Shown here one piece after another: positions 8,540 through 17,255 of a stretch of 64,000 nt of DNA. The position numbers and the translations under genes were made by a program. Location: assembly GCF_019263805.1 (NCBI RefSeq), contig NZ_CP079195.1, positions 809,501 through 873,500 of the forward strand, written 5' to 3'. Position 1 is the first letter of the stretch. Every line of letters begins with the position of its first letter. The notes below the pieces were generated by a model. The model ran no database searches. It saw only the letters and a list, made by a program, of their open reading frames with translations, and was not told the origin of the DNA. The stretch is from Polaribacter sp. NJDZ03. GTDB lineage: Bacteria; Bacteroidota; Bacteroidia; Flavobacteriales; Flavobacteriaceae.

Positions 8540-9817
8540 ATGCAAATATCAATTAAAGGATATATCACATCAAAAGAATCAGAATTATTTTATGACTGTG
8601 CGGATAGATATGCTTATAATAAAACACAGAATAAATTCGCAATCTCTGACGGTGTATCTAAATCGTTCTTTCCAAAAATCTGGGCTGACGTTTTAGTGAA
8701 TAAGTGGGTTAATTCTAAAGAACCTGATGAATCTCAATTTATTCTTAATTGTCAAAAAGATTGGTTAGAACAAGTTACTGAAATTGTTAATAAACCTAAC
8801 GCAAAATGGTTTACTAAGAATGCTTTTAATAGAAAGGAAGCTGGACTTGCTACTTTTGTTGGGTTAAGATTCTACAAAAAAAGTAAAGAATGGTATTGGA
8901 AGGCAGATGCTTTGGGTGATAGTTTTTTGTTTTTTGTTTCAAAAAAAGCAAAAACAAATTCAAAAGAATGCATTGCTTTATCATCAAAAAAAGAACCCAT
9001 AATTTTTGATAATTTCCCTGATTATTTGAGTAGCTCAGGAAACAACCATAAAGGTGAAAAACAGGTTAAGGACAAGCCTTTGACCTCTGGTACATTTTAT
9101 TTGATGACTGATGCACTTGCTGAATGGTTTTTAAATGAAAAAGATATTGCTATTGGTAAAATTAGTGTTTGGCAAGATCAAAAGGATTTTGAACATTTTG
9201 TAAATGAAGAAAGATACAAAGATAAATTAGGAAATGATGATACAGCCTTTTTGTCAATTGAAATCTCAGATGATGAAAAGGACGAATTAACATATATCTT
9301 GGAGGATGTTTCAAATATTAATGAACTAGTAAAGTTTCAACAGGATGAAATTGAAGTTGCAGAAAAAAGAAAAGAGAAAGAATTAATTACACAAAAAGAA
9401 AACTCCAATCTTGAAACATCAGTAGAGCAAAAAGCACAAGAAATACCCAAAGAAACAGAAATCGAAAAGTCTAAAAAAGGAATATTTGAAAAAAGTAAAG
9501 AGTTTTTATTTGGTGAAAAAGAAAATGAGCAATCTTCTGAAAAAGAAGAAAGTAAGTTACCTCTAGAAACAGAAGAAATTGGAACCGAAGTAGCTAAAAA
9601 AAATCTAGAAGAAAATAAATCATCTCTAAAACCAGAAGAAATTTCGGAAGAGAAAGAACTGTTTACTCAAGACGAAGAAAATAATATAGCAATTGTGAAA
9701 TCAGAAGATTCACAAAAGAACGAAACTCAAGAAATCGAACCCAAACCAAAACAAGAAAAAGAACTTCCTTCGAAAATACCAAGTAAGTCTGCACAAAGTA
9801 TAACTAATAAATTTTAA
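8540..9817 (+). CDS. PP2C-like phosphatase with acidic tail ending in NKF
   Basis: Residues ~1-250 carry PP2C signatures: FAISDGVSKS (metal-binding Asp-Gly), a Gly-Asp in ALGDSF, LMTDALAEWF, and NDDTAFLSI at the end of the fold. Residues ~265-420 are low-complexity and rich in Glu and Lys, and are probably disordered. The last residues are QSITNKF, and the same ending closes the next two proteins. It would remove phosphate placed by the adjacent kinases. It starts 17 bases after the VWA gene and ends two bases before the first kinase. In TerY-P triads a PP2C always accompanies the VWA and kinase; the long charged tail is unusual. Confidence 0.82.
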   Translation: MQISIKGYITSKESELFYDCADRYAYNKTQNKFAISDGVSKSFFPKIWADVLVNKWVNSKEPDESQFILNCQKDWLEQVTEIVNKPNAKWFTKNAFNRKEAGLATFVGLRFYKKSKEWYWKADALGDSFLFFVSKKAKTNSKECIALSSKKEPIIFDNFPDYLSSSGNNHKGEKQVKDKPLTSGTFYLMTDALAEWFLNEKDIAIGKISVWQDQKDFEHFVNEERYKDKLGNDDTAFLSIEISDDEKDELTYILEDVSNINELVKFQQDEIEVAEKRKEKELITQKENSNLETSVEQKAQEIPKETEIEKSKKGIFEKSKEFLFGEKENEQSSEKEESKLPLETEEIGTEVAKKNLEENKSSLKPEEISEEKELFTQDEENNIAIVKSEDSQKNETQEIEPKPKQEKELPSKIPSKSAQSITNKF

Positions 9818-9819
9818 CT

Positions 9820-10827
9820 ATGTCGAATTATCCTTCTAGAACAGATATTGTTACAGCAATGCGAAACCCACACGTTAGTTTTAAATCAAATGAAATAATT
9901 GGTGGTTCCATTATTCAAAAAGGCTCTAGAATAATTCAATATTCTGGTGGATATTCAAGTGTTTTTCCTTTTCATAAACAAACAGGAAGTAAAGTAGCTG
10001 TTCGACTTTGGATTGCAGATATTGGAGACGCAAAAAAACGTTCTCTTGAGATTTCTAATTATTTAGAAAATTTGGATAATTCATATTTTGCTGGATTCAA
10101 ATATATTGATGATGCTGTATTGGTAAATGGTACATTACACCCAATTGTTCTTATGGATTGGGTAGATGGTCAAACCTTAAAGGAATATATTAATACCAAT
10201 ATTTTAGATACTTCTATAATTCTTAAATTGGCTCAAAACTTTAAGGAAATGACAACATATTTTCATAAAGAAAATATTGCTCACGGAGATTTACAACATG
10301 GTAATATTTTAGTAAAAAGTGACGGTTCTCTTGTCGCAATAGATTATGACTCTATGTTCATTGAACCATTAAGCGGAATGTCAGACACTATTAAAGGTTT
10401 ACCAGGCTACCAACATCCTTCCAGAAATAGCAACAAATTTGTACATTTAAAATTAGACTACTTCTCTGAACTTGTAATATATCTATCCCTATTAATATAT
10501 GCAGATTCTCCAAATTTATGGGATAGTTATTATGAAACAGAAGATTTACTTTTTTCAAAAGAGGACTTTATAGATCCTAGTAACTCAAAACTAATTATTG
10601 ATCATTTAAAATCAACCAATCCGAGAATTTCTGAACTTACAGAAAAGATGGTAGAAGAACTAAACTCTACTGACATTACACAATTACGTCCTTTAGAAGA
10701 TTTATTAATAAACAGACTAAAAGTAGCTAAGGATAATATCTTTGACAAATGGGATAAACAGCCAAATCAAGCTAAAAAGAAGCAGGTAGAGTTACCTAAT
10801 AAAAATGACATCACAAACAAGTTTTAA
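9820..10827 (+). CDS. Serine/threonine kinase-like protein of TerY-P type
   Basis: A 335-residue kinase-fold protein. The catalytic loop is HGDLQHGNIL. The metal site is DYD in place of DFG, followed by the substrate-loop signature GLPGYQHPSR that this family shares. The position of the usual VAIK lysine reads AVRLW, so Arg stands where Lys is expected. The C-terminus reads FDKWDKQP, then a Lys-rich linker, then DITNKF. Its stop shares one base with the PLD gene start (TAATG). The N-terminal ~230 residues are paralogous to the kinase at 11394. It could be an active atypical kinase or a pseudokinase. Confidence 0.82.
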   Translation: MSNYPSRTDIVTAMRNPHVSFKSNEIIGGSIIQKGSRIIQYSGGYSSVFPFHKQTGSKVAVRLWIADIGDAKKRSLEISNYLENLDNSYFAGFKYIDDAVLVNGTLHPIVLMDWVDGQTLKEYINTNILDTSIILKLAQNFKEMTTYFHKENIAHGDLQHGNILVKSDGSLVAIDYDSMFIEPLSGMSDTIKGLPGYQHPSRNSNKFVHLKLDYFSELVIYLSLLIYADSPNLWDSYYETEDLLFSKEDFIDPSNSKLIIDHLKSTNPRISELTEKMVEELNSTDITQLRPLEDLLINRLKVAKDNIFDKWDKQPNQAKKKQVELPNKNDITNKF

Positions 10828-11390
10828 TGGTAAAAGCTTACTTTGATAATATACATCTTCAAATTATTCATCACATAGAGAATGCAAAATCGGATATCAA
10901 GATTTGTGTTGCTTGGTTTACAGACTTTGAAATTTACCTAAAATTAGTAGCTAAGTTAAAAGAAGGGGTAAATATAGAGGTAATTGTTGCAAATCATAAA
11001 TTCAACAAAAAATCAAAAGTTGATTTCAAAGAGTTTTTAAAGTTTAATGGAAAAGTTGGTTACATAGGTAATATTAACGACAGTTCTAGAGATAGCTTTA
11101 TGCACAATAAGTTCTGTATAATAGACAGCGATATTGTAATTACAGGCTCATATAATTGGTCATTTAAAGCTAGAATGAATGATGAAAATATATTAATCAT
11201 CCAAAATGATGATTTATTAACAAAACAATTTGAGAATAAATTTTTTGATCTTAAACCAAAATTTGGTTTTGTAATTGAAAATAATAAGGTTTCATTGTTA
11301 CCAATAGAAAATATAATGTCTAAATGGGAGAAAGAACCTACGCTAAAAAAAACATCAAAAAACACCTCAAATATTTTAAATAAATTTTAA
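10827..11390 (+). CDS. Single-HKD phospholipase D-like nuclease with NKF tail
   Basis: 187 residues with one PLD active site: His93, Lys95, Asp100 in MHNKFCIID, then GSYNWS. Single-HKD proteins of this size (Nuc/BfiI-like) work as dimers and usually cut nucleic acid. The C-terminus reads NIMSKWEKEP, a short basic linker, then SNILNKF. This repeats the KWxKxP...NKF layout of the kinase just upstream. It is the only obvious effector enzyme in the five-gene cluster, so the simplest model is a nuclease controlled by phosphorylation. It is translationally coupled to the kinase by TAATG. Confidence 0.82.
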   Translation: MVKAYFDNIHLQIIHHIENAKSDIKICVAWFTDFEIYLKLVAKLKEGVNIEVIVANHKFNKKSKVDFKEFLKFNGKVGYIGNINDSSRDSFMHNKFCIIDSDIVITGSYNWSFKARMNDENILIIQNDDLLTKQFENKFFDLKPKFGFVIENNKVSLLPIENIMSKWEKEPTLKKTSKNTSNILNKF

Positions 11391-11393
11391 CAA

Positions 11394-13538
11394 ATGGCTA
11401 ACAAGCAGGACATACTAACCGCTATAAAAAATCTTGAGATTTTCTTAAAGGTCCCTGAATTAAAAGGAGCTAAAGCTAGGATTAATAAAAATGGAAGTCC
11501 ATTTGTTTATGTGGGTGGTTTTAATATGGTGTTTCAATTAACTCATAAATATAAAAAATGGGCATTTAGAGTTTGGCACGCTCCTATTGGAGAAAATAAA
11601 GAAAGGTATTTAAAAATATCAAAATATCTCACTTCTAAGAAATTACCCTATTTTGCTGAATTTATTTATGATGAAAAAGGAATTCTAATAAATGGAGAAT
11701 TAGTTGATACTATTAGAATGGAATGGTTAGATGGTTTACTTTTCAAAGATTACATTGAAAAAAACATTTCCAATTCGACATTATTAATGTCACTTGCCGA
11801 CAATTTTTTAAAAATGTGTCAAGATTTAAGATATCATCAAATTTCTCATGGAGATTTACAAGAGGGGAATATACTAGTAACAGAGAAAGGTGAGGTAAAA
11901 TTAGTAGATTATGATTCGGTTTGTATTCCTGAAATAGAAGGTCAACAAGAAATTGTTACCGGACTTAAAGGCTATCAACACCCTTCAAGATTTAAAGCAA
12001 AGACAACCTCACTAAAAGCTGATTATTTTTCCGAACTAATTATCTACATTTCAATTTTAGCTTTTGTAGAAAAGCCAGAACTTTGGGATAAATATCAAGT
12101 TAAAAAAACACAGTATTTATTGTTTTCTGAAAATGATTTTGAAGATTTAGAGAACTCAAAAATTTTTGGGGAATTAAACGGACTCTCTGATAATATTAAT
12201 AAACATTTAGCTGTTTTAAAAAAATATTTAGAAATCGATATTTATACTAATTTGAAACCTTTTTCAAGTTATTCATTGCCTCCTCTTAAAAAACGGATAA
12301 CTCATAAAAAAAGTCAGAAAACAATAATAAAAGAGGCTCCAAAAAAAACAGTTATAGCAAAAAAAACTATAAAAACCACAACTGCTCCAAGTAAAAAACC
12401 TAATTATTCATTTATATGGGCTATTCCTATTTTAATATTGATAATTGTTTCTATAAAATATTCAATCGATTCTAATGATGATAAAAATAAAGCCTTAAAA
12501 ATAGAAAAAGCATTAATTAAAAAAACAGATGAACAAGAAAGAATAGCTCTTAACAAACAACGAGAAAAAAATAGTTTTGAATTATCTGTAAACGAAGCTA
12601 AACAATTATTTGAAAACGAAAAATACTCCGAATCTATTTTAATCTTAAATGATGCTTTTAACTCGGAATACGTGAACAGTAGCTACTATTGGTTATTAGG
12701 TACCTGTTATTATCAAAATAAAAATTATGAATCTGCAATTATTAGGTTTACTAGCTCTATTAATAAAAATTCTTCAGACCTTTTATCACTTCAATGGCGT
12801 GCTTATGCTTATTTTAACTTAAATAAGTACGAACTATCAATCTTAGATTGTTCTAATATAATAGAAACATTAAGCGATGGTGAAGTAAAGGCCAAATATT
12901 ACAACCTAAGAGGAGATTGTTATAAGTATTTAAAGAACTCTAATAAAGCTGTAGAAAATTATAAAAAAGCTATATACAATGACTCTTCAAGTATAACTTA
13001 CAAAGAAAATTTAGCAAAAATAAAAGAACAAATACAAAATAATATAATTCATCCTTTACCTACTAATTATTTATACAAAACAAAAACACTGTACACTGGG
13101 CATATTGCACCATTAACAAAGGAACCTTACACAATTTCTAAAGAAACGAGAAATAACAATAATAATGAAGATGTTTATGTTCTTGAAAAGACAAATCCTT
13201 TTTATTTTAAAGTGTATATCGGAGGTAAAATTGGATATATTTCAAAAAGTTCTCTTGTTCAAAAACAAACACAATCCACATCAAAAACGTATAAGAGAAA
13301 CACAAATATTCCAATATCAAATTATAAAATTATTGTCACATCACGAATGGCTTCTATATACTTTTTGCCTAAAAATAAAAATATGTATAGAAATGAAAAT
13401 AAAAGAAGTAGAAATACTACGCTTACAACAATAGATAAAAAAAATTATAACGGTTTTTATAAAATTAATTACTATCATAAAGGAATTAAAGCAATTACAA
13501 TTGGTTATATTAGAATAAAAGATGTAAAAATAATTTAA
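11394..13538 (+). CDS. Membrane-anchored kinase with TPR and SH3-like C-terminus
   Basis: 714 residues. The kinase-like domain (~1-280) has HGDLQEGNIL, DYD and GLKGYQHPSR, with Arg in place of the VAIK lysine (KWAFRVW). It is clearly paralogous to the kinase at 9820. A Lys/Thr-rich linker leads to one membrane helix (~340-358), then a coiled region, TPR-like repeats (~395-540) and two basic SH3-like segments (~560-714; VYIGGKIGYISKSSL is typical). The topology suggests a cytosolic kinase with an outer TPR/SH3 sensor. It lacks the NKF tail of its three neighbours. It begins three bases after the PLD gene and closes the operon. Confidence 0.8.
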   Translation: MANKQDILTAIKNLEIFLKVPELKGAKARINKNGSPFVYVGGFNMVFQLTHKYKKWAFRVWHAPIGENKERYLKISKYLTSKKLPYFAEFIYDEKGILINGELVDTIRMEWLDGLLFKDYIEKNISNSTLLMSLADNFLKMCQDLRYHQISHGDLQEGNILVTEKGEVKLVDYDSVCIPEIEGQQEIVTGLKGYQHPSRFKAKTTSLKADYFSELIIYISILAFVEKPELWDKYQVKKTQYLLFSENDFEDLENSKIFGELNGLSDNINKHLAVLKKYLEIDIYTNLKPFSSYSLPPLKKRITHKKSQKTIIKEAPKKTVIAKKTIKTTTAPSKKPNYSFIWAIPILILIIVSIKYSIDSNDDKNKALKIEKALIKKTDEQERIALNKQREKNSFELSVNEAKQLFENEKYSESILILNDAFNSEYVNSSYYWLLGTCYYQNKNYESAIIRFTSSINKNSSDLLSLQWRAYAYFNLNKYELSILDCSNIIETLSDGEVKAKYYNLRGDCYKYLKNSNKAVENYKKAIYNDSSSITYKENLAKIKEQIQNNIIHPLPTNYLYKTKTLYTGHIAPLTKEPYTISKETRNNNNNEDVYVLEKTNPFYFKVYIGGKIGYISKSSLVQKQTQSTSKTYKRNTNIPISNYKIIVTSRMASIYFLPKNKNMYRNENKRSRNTTLTTIDKKNYNGFYKINYYHKGIKAITIGYIRIKDVKII

Positions 13539-13627
13539 GTTTTTAAAATTAATTAACAATCTTTTAGTTTTTTAACTTAATACAAGGATATAGTTTAATT
13601 CAAAGCTTAGAAATATAAAAACTAATA

Positions 13628-13930
13628 ATGAATAAAATCATCAAAATTCCATTAGCAATACTTTTATTGTTATGTTTATTAGATATGCCTTATGGATTCT
13701 ATGAATTTGTAAGGTTTGTAGCACTTATTGCCTTTGGAATTTTGGCATATCAATCTAAAGAAAAAAAAAATAAAAGTGAACTAATTATTTATGCTTCCCT
13801 TGCCCTACTCTTTCAGCCATTTTTTAAAATTGCACTTGGTAGAACTTTATGGAATATCGTAGATGTAATTACGGCTATCTACCTACTAATTAATATTGTG
13901 AGAAATCCAACAATAAAAAAGGAATCATAA
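13628..13930 (+). CDS. Small membrane protein (DUF6804-like)
   Basis: A 100-residue hydrophobic protein with three predicted membrane helices: residues ~5-22, ~25-42 and ~52-90 with a polar break. The Lys/Glu-rich loop is KEKKNKSE. The pattern resembles small uncharacterised proteins annotated DUF6804 in Bacteroidota. No function is known. It stands alone, 90 bases after the kinase gene. It may belong to the preceding cluster or be an independent cassette. Confidence 0.6.
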   Translation: MNKIIKIPLAILLLLCLLDMPYGFYEFVRFVALIAFGILAYQSKEKKNKSELIIYASLALLFQPFFKIALGRTLWNIVDVITAIYLLINIVRNPTIKKES

Positions 13931-13945
13931 AACTAGATTTCTACA

Positions 13946-13986
13946 ATTCTAGTTTTATAGTTTTACGGAAATCCACAATTCTATAT
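13946..13986. repeat. Repeat with CGGAAATCC core, copy 2 (degenerate)
   Basis: This is similar to 7503-7547 and 31308-31352, sharing the GTTTTATA..TTA..GGAAATCC core and the ATAT end. The bases after it (13982-14033) also resemble those upstream of hsdM (31347-31405), so this is probably the leader of a former type I restriction operon. Confidence 0.5.
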
Positions 13987-14033
13987 CGGTTGGTTTGCTT
14001 ACTTTAGGGCTTGAAAAGAAATTGCTATCAAGT

Positions 14034-14363
14034 ATGAATAAAAAAGATTTAAGCGAAAGAGATATTTGTACTAAATTTATTAACCCTGCCATTCAAAAAG
14101 CAGGTTGGAATATGAGAACTCAAGTACGTGAAGAAGTCTCTTTTACTGATGGACGAATTATCGTTCAAGGTAAACTATATACAAGAGGAAAAAACAAACG
14201 AGCAGATTATAATTATCTTAAACAGATTAAAGGCTTTTATAATTTATGTCTGAAGCATAATGGTTTAGAGGAAAAGTATAATAAAGTCTGAGTACAAAGT
14301 GATCAATTAAAGCAAAGTGTTTTAATGGAGGTTTTTGATGGTAAGAAAACAGTTAAAGATTAA
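14034..14363 (+). pseudogene. Collapsed type I restriction operon: hsdR N-terminus joined to hsdS C-terminus
   Basis: From ATG 14034 the first ~55 codons (MNKKDLSERDICTKFINPAI, QVREEVSFTDGRIIV, TRGKNKRADY) are the start of an HsdR-type subunit. After KRADY the sequence changes to KQIKGFYNLCLKHNGLEEKY. The frame then meets TGA at 14289 and continues as QLKQSVLMEVFDGKK, which is how HsdS proteins end (LCDxLE ... LMQSVLREVF). All of hsdM and most of hsdR and hsdS are therefore missing. It looks like one large deletion that fused the operon ends, plus a later nonsense change. Not functional. Confidence 0.65.
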
Positions 14364-14367
14364 TTTT

Positions 14368-15549
14368 ATGGAGATAGAAAAACTAAATACGTTACTTAAA
14401 GAATCTGGAGATATTGTAGAGATGCATTACATATCTGTAAGAGAAAAAGGAGAAGATTTTAACGTGTTTTCCATATTAGGTATGGAAACGAATGAAACCA
14501 AAACCCATTCTGCAATGTTGGTTTCGTTATTAGATCCTAAAGGAAATCATTATTATGATGAAAAATTTTTAAGACTTTTTCTTCAAGAAATTGGTTACAC
14601 TTCTTTTATTGATAGTGATTTAAAAAACGTTAAAGTAAAAGCAGAACATCATTTAGGAAAAATATCAGACGATTTTACCAGTGGAGGTTTTATAGATATA
14701 TTAATTACCTTTCCTTCTGGCAAAGCCATTGCAATTGAAAATAAAATAAATGCAGAAGATCAACCAAAACAAATGTATAGATATAGTTTGTTTAAAGGTA
14801 ATGATTGTGCTTTGTACTACTTAAATCTTTTTGGAGAAAAAGGGAAACCCACTAAAAAAAGTCTACATACTTTAACAGATAAAGATTTTGAAGTAATAAC
14901 CTATAAAAATCATATTTTAAATTGGTTAGATGCATGTTTATCAATTGTAAAACCAGATTCTATTGTAAAAAACGCCGTTAAACAATATCAAATTTTAATA
15001 AGAGACCTTACAAATTCTATGGAAAAAGATTTAGAAAATAATTTTACAGCACTTATTCAAAATAACTTAGAAGAGGCAAAATATATTCATTCTCATTATC
15101 AAAAAGCAGTAGATAGTATAAGAGAAAAATTAAGAAAGGCTGTTTGCGAAGAAATAAATAACTTACAATTAAATGTAAAAGCACGTCTTGGTAATGATAT
15201 AAACCATAATTATTCTAAAATATGGATTAGCTCTGAAATACTTCATAAAAAGGGAATACAGATTGGTATAGAGTCATTTTCTGCTAAAGGGAATAATAAA
15301 GGACGACTTTTTATTGGCATATTTGATAGACAAAAAGAATATGAATCAATAAGAGATGGTGATTTTAGGTTAAGCAATTTTTGGCCTATTGTAAGTGATA
15401 TTAAAACACCAGAAAACAATGCTTTAAATTTAAGTAGTACATCTATTTTAGAAAAATTAAATAATAATGATGAGTACTATTTTGAAAACATGGTAGCTAC
15501 TATAGTTCATCAAACAAAGTCTTTTATCGAAACATACGGCAATATATAA
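14368..15549 (+). CDS. PD-(D/E)XK nuclease family protein
   Basis: 393 residues from the ATG at 14368. An in-frame ATG at 14335 lies inside the hsdS remnant and is unlikely to be used. The nuclease core reads GGFIDILITF ... AIAIENKINAEDQ, giving Asp and Glu-x-Lys of the PD-(D/E)XK fold (Asp110, Glu124, Lys126). An upstream HSAMLVSLLDPKGNH motif is typical of PDDEXK_4-type proteins in defence islands. The C-terminal half is helical followed by a mixed domain of unknown role. It is flanked on both sides by hsdS 3'-end remnants and looks like a solo defence gene. DNA cleavage is inferred. Confidence 0.75.
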   Translation: MEIEKLNTLLKESGDIVEMHYISVREKGEDFNVFSILGMETNETKTHSAMLVSLLDPKGNHYYDEKFLRLFLQEIGYTSFIDSDLKNVKVKAEHHLGKISDDFTSGGFIDILITFPSGKAIAIENKINAEDQPKQMYRYSLFKGNDCALYYLNLFGEKGKPTKKSLHTLTDKDFEVITYKNHILNWLDACLSIVKPDSIVKNAVKQYQILIRDLTNSMEKDLENNFTALIQNNLEEAKYIHSHYQKAVDSIREKLRKAVCEEINNLQLNVKARLGNDINHNYSKIWISSEILHKKGIQIGIESFSAKGNNKGRLFIGIFDRQKEYESIRDGDFRLSNFWPIVSDIKTPENNALNLSSTSILEKLNNNDEYYFENMVATIVHQTKSFIETYGNI

Positions 15550-15621
15550 ATAGAGATTAAAGGTGATTATTAGAAAAGAAGGCTATCATTAAAAAAGTAA
15601 ATGTTTTAATGTGATGTTTTA

Positions 15622-15705
15622 GTACAAGAAGTACAACAGAGCCAAGAACATAGTGAAATGATGATGCAGAGTGTTTTGAGGGAGGTTTTTGAAGGGGAAA
15701 AGTAG
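15622..15705 (+). pseudogene. hsdS 3'-end remnant
   Basis: In-frame codons read VQEVQQSQEHSEMMMQ then SVLREVFEGEK and a stop, the characteristic end of a type I specificity subunit. No start or target-recognition domain precedes it. It lies between the PD-(D/E)XK gene and the Septu pair. Confidence 0.6.
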
Positions 15706-15740
15706 TTAATTAAATATTATTTTAAATACTTAAAGATAAA

Positions 15741-17252
15741 ATGAAAGTCAATGTATATAAAAGTCAAGATTCTTATAATGTTAATGAATTTTACCTAACT
15801 AAACATGATTGGGATGATTGGGGATATAAGACAGTATTTACTCTATTCTATTATAATGAAAATAAAGAGTTTGATAATATCGGTTCACTCAAAATTGCTA
15901 ATAAAAAAATAAGGGAAGGACATACTATTATTCCTAAAGCTTTTAAAAAATTAGATAATGATTTCTTCTCATTAGGTGTTGATAAAGTTTATTATGAAAA
16001 TCTAAATAATTTAGAGGAAACTGTTAGAGATTTTATACTTACAGCCTTAAATGATATTGCCTCAAATGAAGATAAACTTGAAGAAGTTATTAATGAACAT
16101 GTTACTAAAATTTCACTTTTAAGAGAAGTTTCTGTTAAAGAGGTTACTCATGATTTTAGAAGTTTAGCAAATGGAGATGCTGTACTTTCGGAATATAGGT
16201 TTCAATATAATTTTCCTAATACTAAATCTAAAATTGCCTCCAGACCGCCAATAAGCTTTAATGTAGTACCCAATAATATTCCAACTACCAACATACATGT
16301 ATTAATTGGTAGCAATGGAGTGGGTAAAACCTATCATCTTAATAATATGATTGACTCTTTAATAAACAATTCTAAATCCAATTCTAAATATGGCTATTTT
16401 TCTTCTGAGACTAATTCAGACGAGATATTCGCAAATTTAGTTTCTGTTTCTTTTAGTGCTTTCGATGATAGAGACCCTCCTGAAGAAAGAAATGATGAGT
16501 CAAAAAGTATAAATTATTCTTACATAGGATTAAAAAGAGTAAAGTCTGATAAAAATTCAGCTCCTAAAAGCACAACAATTTTAAAAAATGAATTTATTAA
16601 AAGTCTAGAATCTATTTTAAAAGGAGCAAAATGGAGGCGGTTAAAATCTGCGCTTTTAACTTTATCCTCCGACCCTGTTTTTAATCAATTTAATTTCATA
16701 GAAGTAATTGAGAATTATAATTTCTCAAAAATAGAGGTCGATATTAATAAAGACATTGGAGATTTATTTAAAAATTTAAGTTCTGGTCATAAAATAGTGC
16801 TATTAACAATGGTAAGGCTTGTTGACACGGTAGAAGAGAGAAGTTTAGTGTTATTAGATGAACCTGAAACACATTTACATCCGCCTTTATTATCTGCTTT
16901 TATGAAAGCTCTCTCAAATATACTTAGGCATAGAAATGCCGTGGCTATAATAGCTACTCATTCTCCAGTAATTTTACAAGAAGTGCCTAAAAGTTCTGTT
17001 TGGAAATTTAGTAGATCAGGGAGTTATTCAAAAGCAGAAAGATTATCTCTTGAATCTTATGGAGAAAATCTAGGAGCATTAACAAGAGAAGTTTTTGGGT
17101 TTGAAGTAACAGATTCAGGTTTTCATAAGTTAGTATCTGATGTTGTAAATGAGAGCTATAGTTACAGGGAAGTATATGAAAAATTCAATGGAGAATTAGG
17201 TTTGGAAGCACAATCTATTATTCGTGCTTTATTAAATACAACAGACTACTAA
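15741..17252 (+). CDS. ptuA: Septu-like ATPase PtuA
   Basis: A 503-residue ABC/SMC-type ATPase of the defence AAA class. Walker A is GSNGVGKT (190-197), the signature is LSSGHKIVLL, and Walker B is LVLLDEPETHLHP followed by the D-loop/H-switch IIATHSPVIL. It is followed after three bases by an HNH protein of PtuB length. This ATPase-HNH pair is the definition of Septu (PtuAB), where the ATPase controls an HNH nuclease that degrades nucleic acid on infection. The ~170-residue N-terminal domain ahead of Walker A is not assigned. The Septu call rests on gene order plus motifs. Confidence 0.8.
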   Translation: MKVNVYKSQDSYNVNEFYLTKHDWDDWGYKTVFTLFYYNENKEFDNIGSLKIANKKIREGHTIIPKAFKKLDNDFFSLGVDKVYYENLNNLEETVRDFILTALNDIASNEDKLEEVINEHVTKISLLREVSVKEVTHDFRSLANGDAVLSEYRFQYNFPNTKSKIASRPPISFNVVPNNIPTTNIHVLIGSNGVGKTYHLNNMIDSLINNSKSNSKYGYFSSETNSDEIFANLVSVSFSAFDDRDPPEERNDESKSINYSYIGLKRVKSDKNSAPKSTTILKNEFIKSLESILKGAKWRRLKSALLTLSSDPVFNQFNFIEVIENYNFSKIEVDINKDIGDLFKNLSSGHKIVLLTMVRLVDTVEERSLVLLDEPETHLHPPLLSAFMKALSNILRHRNAVAIIATHSPVILQEVPKSSVWKFSRSGSYSKAERLSLESYGENLGALTREVFGFEVTDSGFHKLVSDVVNESYSYREVYEKFNGELGLEAQSIIRALLNTTDY

Positions 17253-17255
17253 GCT

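Noticed and set aside
7680..13538. Tellurite resistance operon
   Set aside because: The VWA/PP2C/kinase trio recalls TerY-P, but no TerA/B/C/D/E gene is found.
1155..14291. Possible UGA recoding, because TGA interrupts two frames (1155 and 14289)
   Set aside because: All intact genes use TGA sparingly and many end with it, and Trp is encoded by TGG throughout. The two sites lie in decaying mobile or restriction genes, so point mutation is the simpler reading.
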